Assembly: GCA_934316845.1 (NCBI GenBank)
Contig: CAKRDZ010000032.1
Coordinates: 1 to 33,379, forward strand
Reading direction: 5' to 3'
From: an uncultured Eubacterium sp.
GTDB lineage: Bacteria; Bacillota; Clostridia; Lachnospirales; Lachnospiraceae
DNA length: 33,379 bases
A program made the position numbers and the translations under genes. This document shows positions 8,178 through 13,833 of the stretch, one piece after another. The stretch's first letter is position 1, and every line of letters starts with the position of its first letter. The notes below the pieces were generated by a model. That model searched no databases. It was not told the origin of the DNA and worked only from the letters and a program-made list of their open reading frames with translations.

Positions 8178-9164
8178 TTATCCGATCTCCCCTTTCCGAA
8201 ACAACGAATAGAATCCGTACATCGTACAGGCAACGACCATTCCCACGCAGATATTTAACGGCAGGATCAGTCCTCCACTCACGATCGCGCCCGGAATCCC
8301 CTTCGGAATCCCACTTTCCAGATGATTGGCTCCGGTAAAAAACGAATAGCTTTTCGCTGCCGAGTAAAACAAAAGTGATGCGACCGTAATGATCGAATAG
8401 GTCTTCCGCGTAAAGAAACGGTCGGTCTGCTCAAAACCAAACGCATTTGCCATAAGAATAAGTCCTGCTCCAATGATCGCACCGCCGGAAAATCCGCCTC
8501 CCGGAGACAAATGTCCATTCAGCACGATATAAATTCCATAAATCAGGATAAACGGCGTCAATAATTTCGCCGCCATACGCAGGATCGGATCGTCCGTCTT
8601 TTTCGGCTTTCTCCGGATCTCCTGATTCCGTTTGCTCTTCGAATCGAGGCGAAGAAGAATCATCACACAGGTCGCCGCGATAAACAGCACATGGGATTCA
8701 CCCAGCGTATCAAACGCACGGTAATCAAGGATCATGCCAGCGACAATGTTCGTCGCTCCGGTTTCCTCCAGCCCTTTTGTGATATAGCGGCTTACCACTT
8801 CATTCGAAGTCGGATTGTCTTTCGCCCCAAACGTAGGCAGTTGATTTACCGTCAGCAGAAGCACCGTGATAAGTGCCAGACAAAACAAGACCGCCACGCA
8901 GTTGTATATTCTGCGGAACCATTGAAATCCTCTTGTCTGCGGCCATTTTTCATATCGCTTATAAAGCTCTTTCCGCGACATTCTGTGCGGCTTGGCGGGT
9001 GTTCGTTCTACTTCTGTAGTCTCTTTATCTGCCTCATTTTTCAAAAACGACGTATGATTTTCAAAGATATCTTCATACTCATGTTTTTCCACACGTTCTC
9101 CATCAACAAAGCGCTGTAATTTCCGCCACCAGCCATTTTCATAATTTTCCCGTTTTCTGCTCAT
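8178..9164 (-). CDS. Fused MbhE-like / MrpB (MbhF) subunit with N-terminal cytoplasmic extension
   Basis: A 328-residue membrane protein joining two subunits that are separate in archaeal Mbh. Residues 1-85 are a highly charged extension before the first helix (about 88-107). Residues 108-175 hold the MbhE/MrpA-C-terminal signature, with DYRAFDTLGE at 147-156. Residues 195-325 are an MrpB (MnhB) domain, with ILIYGIYIVLNGHLSPGGGFSGG at about 207-228 and the late PKGIPGAIVSGGLILPLN segment. It overlaps the upstream mbhD-like gene by ATGA, so translation is coupled. In Mrp systems the MbhD and MbhE parts are normally the tail of MrpA; here MbhD is free and MbhE is attached to MrpB. The charged extension has no counterpart I recognise in standard MrpB. 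Confidence 0.85.
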   Translation of the reverse strand: MSRKRENYENGWWRKLQRFVDGERVEKHEYEDIFENHTSFLKNEADKETTEVERTPAKPHRMSRKELYKRYEKWPQTRGFQWFRRIYNCVAVLFCLALITVLLLTVNQLPTFGAKDNPTSNEVVSRYITKGLEETGATNIVAGMILDYRAFDTLGESHVLFIAATCVMILLRLDSKSKRNQEIRRKPKKTDDPILRMAAKLLTPFILIYGIYIVLNGHLSPGGGFSGGAIIGAGLILMANAFGFEQTDRFFTRKTYSIITVASLLFYSAAKSYSFFTGANHLESGIPKGIPGAIVSGGLILPLNICVGMVVACTMYGFYSLFRKGEIG

Positions 9165-9451
9165 TCGTCCTCCCCCTCTTCGTCATCCCACATCGGTTCC
9201 TCTTCTCCGCGAACCTCCGTCAGGGCATGTATTTTTTTCAATGTCATAAAGAAAAGAAGACTTGTGACGCCGGCTCCGACTGCCGCCTCCGTGATTGCAA
9301 GATCGGGAGATTCCAAAAGGATCCAGATAATGCACATGATCACACTATACGACATAAATATCACGATCGAAGTGAGGAGATTTTTATTGAGGCAGACAGC
9401 AACCGCACATACGATCAAAAATGCCACTAAAATATAGGAAAAAATTGTCAT
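9161..9451 (-). CDS. MbhD-like subunit (DUF4040, MrpA C-terminal domain homologue)
   Basis: A 96-residue protein with three predicted helices. It contains ESPDLAITEAAVGAGVTSLLF, the hallmark of MbhD and of the corresponding region near the MrpA C-terminus. The ATG at 9451 overlaps the mrpG stop as ATGA and has AGGAGGA upstream; the longer open frame would only add an arginine-rich leader inside mrpG. The C-terminal tail is strongly acidic (EEEPMWDDEEGEDE) and cytoplasmic. The order mrpG, mbhD, mbhE-mrpB is that of archaeal Mbh operons. Confidence 0.87.
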   Translation of the reverse strand: MTIFSYILVAFLIVCAVAVCLNKNLLTSIVIFMSYSVIMCIIWILLESPDLAITEAAVGAGVTSLLFFMTLKKIHALTEVRGEEEPMWDDEEGEDE

Positions 9452-9762
9452 TTTTCTTTTTCCTCCTCTTCTCGCATTTTCTTTTTTTCTACCATCATCT
9501 GCGCGATCAGATGACTGGACACCGGACCGGTTGTCCACAAAAAGGCGACGACAAGTACCAGTTTAACGGTCGTAAACGAAAATCCAAAGAGCACGATAAG
9601 CCCCAGGATAATAAGTCCCAGACCTAACGTGTCCCCCATCGCTGCCGCGTGCATCCGGGTCAGGCATTCGGAAAAACGGTACACCCCGATAGCCGCTGAT
9701 ATCATTACAAATACACCGCCGCTGATGCAGATTGCTGCGGCAATAAAACGAATCCATTCCAT
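9448..9762 (-). CDS. mrpG: Mrp complex subunit G (MnhG/MbhC-like)
   Basis: A 104-residue protein with three helices and the MnhG signature YRFSECLTRMHAAAMGDTLG at about 28-47. The C-terminus is a mixed-charge cytoplasmic tail (VEKKKMREEEEKEK). The start follows AGGAGAAAGG and lies a few bases after the mrpF stop. It overlaps the next gene by four bases. MrpG is an essential small subunit in characterised Mrp antiporters. Confidence 0.9.
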   Translation of the reverse strand: MEWIRFIAAAICISGGVFVMISAAIGVYRFSECLTRMHAAAMGDTLGLGLIILGLIVLFGFSFTTVKLVLVVAFLWTTGPVSSHLIAQMMVEKKKMREEEEKEK

Positions 9763-9766
9763 CTTT

Positions 9767-10069
9767 TTATCCTTTCTCCTGCTCTTTGGCGCGGCTTTTG
9801 TAACGACGTATGAAAATACGCGTCAATACGACGACTGCCAGAAAACTGATCATGGTGTAGATCAACGCCACATCCAAAAGCCAGCTTTCTTTTAATGCAT
9901 AGGAAAGAAGGCAGATAGTGGCGATCGTCAACGTGCCGATCATATTTGCTGCCACGATCCGGTCGCCAAGTTCCGGTCCGCGGATGGCTGCGATCAGGCA
10001 GGCGATCAGGCAGATTCCAAGCAAAATAAATACTACGATAAAAAACGGCTGCTGTATCGCTGTCAACAT
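9767..10069 (-). CDS. mrpF: Mrp complex subunit F (MnhF/MbhB-like)
   Basis: A 100-residue, three-helix protein with the MnhF signature RGPELGDRIVAANMIGT, where the Asp in LGDRIVA is the conserved charged residue of the family, plus ALIYTMISFLAVVVL. Its ATG overlaps the end of mrpE by 7 nt, with GGGAGG inside mrpE as ribosome site. The basic C-terminus (RRYKSRAKEQEKG) is cytoplasmic. Confidence 0.9.
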   Translation of the reverse strand: MLTAIQQPFFIVVFILLGICLIACLIAAIRGPELGDRIVAANMIGTLTIATICLLSYALKESWLLDVALIYTMISFLAVVVLTRIFIRRYKSRAKEQEKG

Positions 10070-10536
10070 GCCTTCACCTCCCGTTCAATCTTTCTCAGTA
10101 ACTGTACAAATGACGAATCTTCCATCCCCTCTGACATCGTTTGGTCAAGGCAGTGAATGGTAAATTTATCCGCCGTCAGCTCTACTGTTATCGTTCCCGG
10201 TGTCAGTGTGATGGAATCCGCCAGGATCACATTGAGACAGTTGATCTCAAACGGCGTTTCCATCTCGACGACACACGGTTCTACTTCTTCTCTTTCATTG
10301 TAGACAAACCGCATGACTCCCACATTGGCTTTGATGATCTCCCAAAGCAGCAAAAAGACATAGCAAACAACAAGGCCGGAAACCTTGCAAACTGCTATGT
10401 CCTTTTTTACGGAATATTCCAAAAATTTACAGCAAAACAAAAATACTGCGAGCGCGATCACTACGCCGAATGCCGCAATTTCCCCATTTATTTTGCCATT
10501 CAACACAACCCAAAATATAAAAAATACCAAAAACAT
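10063..10536 (-). CDS. mrpE: Mrp complex subunit E (MnhE/MbhA-like)
   Basis: A 157-residue protein with two N-terminal membrane segments and a soluble C-terminal domain. It matches MnhE in the stretch LLWEIIKANVGVMRFVY and in ILADSITLTPGTITVEL, the family's best conserved motif (NSITLTPGT). The start ATG at 10536 has GGAG 5 nt upstream. It is the first gene of the minus-strand antiporter operon. No convincing sigma-A promoter or terminator lies in the 91 nt between purA and this gene, so read-through from purA is possible. Confidence 0.9.
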   Translation of the reverse strand: MFLVFFIFWVVLNGKINGEIAAFGVVIALAVFLFCCKFLEYSVKKDIAVCKVSGLVVCYVFLLLWEIIKANVGVMRFVYNEREEVEPCVVEMETPFEINCLNVILADSITLTPGTITVELTADKFTIHCLDQTMSEGMEDSSFVQLLRKIEREVKAC

Positions 10537-10550
10537 GTCTTCTCCATCCT

Positions 10551-10567
10551 CGGCTTTTACAAAGCCG
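10551..10567 (-). promoter_or_regulatory. Short perfect hairpin just upstream of mrpE
   Basis: CGGCTTT and AAAGCCG flank a 3-nt loop, a perfect 7-bp stem in the mRNA that ends 14 nt before the mrpE start and directly abuts the GGATGGAG ribosome-site region. No T-run follows, so it is not a terminator. It might affect translation initiation or mRNA stability. Confidence 0.4.
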
Positions 10568-10627
10568 CCGCTTTATACAAAGAATGGAAACCAAGTTTTT
10601 CCTGATTTCCATCCTTTCCCTTACTCA

Positions 10628-11902
10628 TCAGCGATATATGATTTCATGTCGTCCCGGTCCATTGGAAACCATCTTGATCGGCACGCCAAGTTCTTTTTCA
10701 ATAAATTCGATATATTTGCGGCAATTCTCCGGAAGTTTGTCATACTCTGTAATGCCGCGGATCTCTTCTTTCCATCCCGGAAGTACTTCATATACCGGTT
10801 TGGCTTTCTTAAGTTCTCTCGTTGTCGGGAAGTCTTTCGTCACTTTTCCGTCAATCTCATATCCGACACAGACCGGAAGCTCATCCAGATAACCAAGTAC
10901 ATCCAGCACGGTAAGCGCAACTTCTGTCGCACCCTGGATACGGCATCCGTAACGGCTTGCCACCGCATCAAACCATCCCATACGGCGCGGGCGGCCTGTC
11001 GTAGCACCGTATTCTCCACCATCACCACCGCGGCGGCGGAGTTCATCGGCTTCGTCTCCAAAGATCTCACTGACAAATTCTCCGGCTCCAACCGCACTGG
11101 AATATGCCTTTACAACTGTCACAATACGTCCGATCTCATATGGCGGGATTCCTGCTCCAATCGCACCATACGCAGCCAATGTAGACGACGAAGTAACCAT
11201 CGGATAAATCCCATGATCCGGATCTTTCAGCGAACCAAGCTGACCCTCTAACAGGATTCGTTTGCCCTGCTGTCTTGCTTCATACAGATAAGCCGATACA
11301 TCGCATACATAAGGAGCCACCATATCACGGTACTCTGCCAGTGTTTTCATCAGCTCATCGACGTTCAAAGCCGGTTTGTGATACAGATGTTCTAAGATCA
11401 CATTTTTCTGTACACAGATTCCCTCAATCTTTTCGCGAAGCGCTTCCTCGTCAAACAATTCAGAAACCTGCACACCGACTTTCGCGTATTTATCAGAATA
11501 GAATGGCGCAATTCCGGATTTTGTAGAGCCAAATGACTTTCCAGCCAGACGCTCTTCCTCATATTGATCAAACAGCACATGGTAAGGCATTACAATTTGA
11601 GCACGATCCGACACCAGAATCTTTGGTTTCGGTACTCCCCGGTTTACAATGTCATTAATCTCGCGGAACAGATCCGGGATATTTAATGCCACTCCGTTTC
11701 CAATAATGCTTGTGGTATGATCGTAAAACACACCGGATGGAAGGATATGTAATGCAAATTTTCCATAATCATTTACGATCGTATGACCGGCATTGCTGCC
11801 TCCCTGAAAACGTACAATGATATCGGACTCTTCGCCCAGCATATCGGTAATCTTACCTTTTCCTTCGTCTCCCCAATTGGCTCCTACAACTGCTGTTACC
11901 AT
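10628..11902 (-). CDS. purA: Adenylosuccinate synthetase PurA (divergent form)
   Basis: PurA joins IMP and aspartate using GTP, the first step from IMP to AMP. The 424-residue product has the catalytic P-loop region GANWGDEGKGK (Asp12), the QGGSNAGHT motif (His40) and TTGRPRRMGWFD (301-312). Length is normal. Two substrate-loop motifs differ from the familiar form: GTTxxGIGPAY reads GSTKSGIAPFY (126-135), and EGAQG reads EGQLG (219-223) followed by SLKDPDHGIYPMVTSSST. The ATG at 11902 is set by GGAGG 8 nt upstream; a longer frame exists but lacks a ribosome site. A clear promoter precedes it. The catalytic Asp and His argue for a working enzyme rather than a phage PurZ type. Confidence 0.93.
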   Translation of the reverse strand: MVTAVVGANWGDEGKGKITDMLGEESDIIVRFQGGSNAGHTIVNDYGKFALHILPSGVFYDHTTSIIGNGVALNIPDLFREINDIVNRGVPKPKILVSDRAQIVMPYHVLFDQYEEERLAGKSFGSTKSGIAPFYSDKYAKVGVQVSELFDEEALREKIEGICVQKNVILEHLYHKPALNVDELMKTLAEYRDMVAPYVCDVSAYLYEARQQGKRILLEGQLGSLKDPDHGIYPMVTSSSTLAAYGAIGAGIPPYEIGRIVTVVKAYSSAVGAGEFVSEIFGDEADELRRRGGDGGEYGATTGRPRRMGWFDAVASRYGCRIQGATEVALTVLDVLGYLDELPVCVGYEIDGKVTKDFPTTRELKKAKPVYEVLPGWKEEIRGITEYDKLPENCRKYIEFIEKELGVPIKMVSNGPGRHEIIYR

Positions 11903-11966
11903 TAGCCATTCCTCCTTAAACTCACGTTTTTCACCTTTTTTTGTATGCAAAGACGCACACAAATTT

Positions 11967-11995
11967 ATTATATATGATTTTGGATAGGTTTGCAA
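11967..11995 (-). promoter_or_regulatory. Sigma-A-type promoter of purA
   Basis: On the minus strand: -35 TTGCAA (11990-11995), a 17-bp spacer, and a perfect -10 TATAAT (11967-11972), placing transcription about 60 nt before the purA ATG. No riboswitch-like fold is seen in the short leader. Confidence 0.8.
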
Positions 11996-12022
11996 GTGGA
12001 AAGACGATTCTTTTTCTATATT

Positions 12023-12083
12023 AAAAAACGATCAAGGACCAATGCATACAAATGAATTATCCTGTTTGTATCTGCATTGATCC
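12023..12083 (-). terminator. Probable terminator downstream of the toxin-antitoxin/remnant operon
   Basis: Read on the minus strand, a 17-bp imperfect stem (GGATCAATGC..ATACAAA with TTTGTAT..GCATTGGTCC, a 2-nt bulge and one G-U) closes a 12-nt loop. A run of six T follows after TTGATCG. It separates the toxin-antitoxin locus from the purA promoter. The distance between stem and T-run is a little long. Confidence 0.65.
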
Positions 12084-12135
12084 TCAAAGGTCTTTCCTTT
12101 TTACCACACAATTTTATATAAGCTGCTCATTACTA

Positions 12136-12414
12136 TTACTTAATTCCGTACTCTTTCATCAACGTTTCCTGCAGTTCCGGATCCTGCGTTGCCTGAAAAA
12201 GTTCTGCGGTACGATTGTCTTTGATCAGCGCCGCGTGCAATTGATTGACACGCTGTCGTTCCTGCTCAACGCCTTTCTCAACGCCTTTCTCAAACATTAT
12301 TTCTTCTATTTGGTCTAACACATCTGAAATTTGTCCCATCTGTGGTTCCTCCTTTCCTTTTTGGGTCAGATCCGTTTCTAAGAAGCGCTTATCGCTGCTA
12401 AGTGCATAAAGCAT
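12136..12414 (-). pseudogene. C-terminal remnant of an Rpn/PD-(D/E)XK nuclease-transposase family protein
   Basis: A 92-residue frame beginning LYALSSDKRFLE, with a charged helical part EKGVEKGVEQERQRV and a short C-terminal helix. This resembles the tail of Rpn-type recombination-promoting nucleases common in Lachnospiraceae, whose catalytic domain lies upstream; here that part is absent and a stop lies only 13 codons before the first ATG. The ATG overlaps the toxin stop as TAATG, so it could be translated by coupling. It may be a decayed fragment left when the toxin-antitoxin pair arrived, or a small retained protein. Identification rests on composition and pattern only. Confidence 0.5.
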
Positions 12415-12848
12415 TAAATTGTTCCATTTGCGATTCTCTCCATAAACTCCTTAGGGTTCACTGCCTGAATCTCAGAATTTTCAAAATCCTTTGTGTTACA
12501 GGTAATTATATAGTCAGCACCAACTTCCTTGGCACATTTATCCTGCAAACAATCTTCAAAATCAACGAAAAAATCTCTGTTAATAGCATCTATAATCTCA
12601 TTTTTTGATGCAGCTGCCACACTAAATATTTCGCAAATATCTCTTAAATTTTGCCTTCTTTCTTTATGGCTTCGTTTCCGGAGTACATACCACAATGTAG
12701 AAAGAGTATGAAACGCAACATATCCAATAAAAACTCCCCGTGCACACATCTCTACAATCTGGATAGACTGTTTCAAATACTCATCTTGCCTATTTGTAAG
12801 ATAATTTAATAAAATATTTGTATCAACCAAGATCACCATATTTTTCAA
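12414..12848 (-). CDS. PIN-domain toxin (VapC-like RNase)
   Basis: A 144-residue PIN-fold protein. The first acidic residue is in ILVDTNILLNYL near the N-terminus, and the C-terminal acidic cluster is in FVDFEDCLQDKCAKEVGADYIITCNTKDF, the typical PIN_3 pattern. Such proteins are Mg2+-dependent RNases acting as toxins in type II toxin-antitoxin modules. It overlaps the antitoxin gene by 26 nt from the first ATG, or 17 nt from the ATG at 12839, which suggests translational coupling. The downstream remnant begins in its stop codon. The RNA target cannot be predicted. Confidence 0.82.
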   Translation of the reverse strand: MKNMVILVDTNILLNYLTNRQDEYLKQSIQIVEMCARGVFIGYVAFHTLSTLWYVLRKRSHKERRQNLRDICEIFSVAAASKNEIIDAINRDFFVDFEDCLQDKCAKEVGADYIITCNTKDFENSEIQAVNPKEFMERIANGTI

Positions 12849-13110
12849 TCATTGCCTCCTCTCTTTCTTTTTCATAATCAAGCAATTCCGTCAAATTCTT
12901 TCTGTAAGCCTCCAATCTTTTAAAAGCTTCCAGCTTTCTATTTTCCGTTTGCGACAGTGGAACAGATATAATAAATGGAATGCATCGCTCTCTCAATACT
13001 GTTCTCGTAAATGTTTCATAAAAAGTTTGTTTGGTCTGTCCCATCTCATCCAACAGTTCATCAAGTTCCTCGTAAATAGAATCTTCCAATCTAATACTAA
13101 TTGTTTTCAT
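12823..13110 (-). CDS. RelB/RHH-type antitoxin
   Basis: A 95-residue protein beginning MKTISIRLEDSIYEELDELLDEMG, a ribbon-helix-helix DNA-binding N-terminus of the RelB/DinJ type (beta strand TISIRL then helices with QTKQTFYETFTRTVL). The C-terminal half is highly charged and probably wraps the PIN toxin. The ATG at 13110 has AAAGGAG about 10 nt upstream; the longer frame would overlap the promoter. It is the first gene of the operon, as in most type II modules, and is expected to autoregulate through the repeats in its promoter. Confidence 0.82.
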   Translation of the reverse strand: MKTISIRLEDSIYEELDELLDEMGQTKQTFYETFTRTVLRERCIPFIISVPLSQTENRKLEAFKRLEAYRKNLTELLDYEKEREEAMIEKYGDLG

Positions 13111-13136
13111 AAAAATAATCTCCTTTAATTTTGTTA

Positions 13137-13174
13137 TTTGAATCAATTATATAGCATTTTGAATCAAATAGCAA
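13137..13174 (-). promoter_or_regulatory. Toxin-antitoxin promoter with two operator repeats
   Basis: Minus-strand promoter: -35 TTGCTA (13169-13174), 17-bp spacer, -10 TATAAT (13146-13151). Two identical near-palindromic decamers TTGATTCAAA (minus strand; 13158-13167 and 13137-13146) lie exactly 21 bp apart. One sits in the spacer, the other at the edge of the -10 and start region, two helical turns apart, as expected for cooperative binding by a ribbon-helix-helix antitoxin. Confidence 0.75.
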
Positions 13175-13296
13175 GCAATAGTTTTCAAATTGTTTCTTTT
13201 TTGTTCTTTTGTTACTTTTATTTATACAAACACTTTTTTGAACCCGCCGGCATATTATTAGAAATGAACCTTAATTCAAATATGGGAGTTTCTGTT

Positions 13297-13803
13297 ATGT
13301 ATGATTCAAATTGTATCGGGCGGATATTGTCCACTTCATGCCCACAGGCAATAGCTAATATATGTGGTTCTGAAGAATATGAAAGGATCTGTGGGAAAGT
13401 GTGTTTTTATGACTTAGGCCAGGGAACGCTGGTCGCCGTTTCCATCGAAGGGATCCCTACGGAGTCTGCTTCCTGCTGCCAGCGTGTTCTCGGTTTTCAT
13501 ATTCATGAAGGTTTCCGTTGCAGCGGAAGTTCCGAAGATCCTTTTGCAGATGCAGGCACTCACTTCAATCCTGCTGACTGTCCGCATCCCATGCACGCCG
13601 GTGATCTGCCACCGCTTTTTGTAAATAATGGTATGGCATGGTGCGCTGTGATCACAACCCGGTTTTCCGTGTCTGATGTTCTTGGGCTTACCGTCATCGT
13701 GCATTCGGATCCGGATGATTTTCATACCCAGCCATCCGGAAATTCCGGGAAAAAAATTGCCTGCGGCGTAATCACAAGCACAAAAGGGACTGCCTGCGTT
13801 TGA
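13297..13803 (+). CDS. sodC: Cu/Zn superoxide dismutase family protein, leaderless
   Basis: A 168-residue protein with all metal ligands of Cu/Zn superoxide dismutase: His68 and His70 (GFHIHEG), bridging His89 (DAGTHFNP), His97 and His100 with Asp103 (CPHPMHAGDLPPLF), and His136 (TVIVHSDPDDFHTQPSG). Cys75 and Cys156 occupy the conserved disulphide positions. The active-site arginine of GNxGxRxACGVI is lysine here (Lys153). The ATG at 13297 follows GGGAG by 8 nt; the longer upstream frame would add a hydrophobic stretch but lacks a ribosome site and overlaps the toxin-antitoxin promoter. With this start there is no signal peptide or lipobox, so the enzyme would act in the cytoplasm. It stands alone on the plus strand, convergent with the surface gene. 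It is additionally cysteine-rich at the N-terminus. Confidence 0.88.
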   Translation: MYDSNCIGRILSTSCPQAIANICGSEEYERICGKVCFYDLGQGTLVAVSIEGIPTESASCCQRVLGFHIHEGFRCSGSSEDPFADAGTHFNPADCPHPMHAGDLPPLFVNNGMAWCAVITTRFSVSDVLGLTVIVHSDPDDFHTQPSGNSGKKIACGVITSTKGTACV

Positions 13804-13820
13804 AACGCGGTAGTCCCTTT
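13783..13820. terminator. Bidirectional terminator between sodC and the surface protease gene
   Basis: AAAGGGACT and AGTCCCTTT form the outer stem, extended inside by GCGTT/AACGC, overlapping the last codons and TGA of sodC. T-rich tracts follow on both strands, fitting the convergent gene order. Confidence 0.7.
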
Positions 13821-13833
13821 GCAATAACCCTTT

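Noticed and set aside
1506..10536. Complex I or a membrane-bound hydrogenase operon
   Set aside because: No Fe-S, flavin, NiFe or NuoH-like subunit is encoded; only Mrp/Mbh membrane-arm subunits are present.
10628..11902. Phage-type PurZ (2-aminoadenine pathway)
   Set aside because: The catalytic Asp in GDEGKGK is kept and the gene has a chromosomal context with its own promoter, so PurA is the simpler call.
12414..13174. Toxin-antitoxin locus as part of a larger mobile element
   Set aside because: No integrase, transposase gene, attachment repeats or terminal inverted repeats are visible around it.
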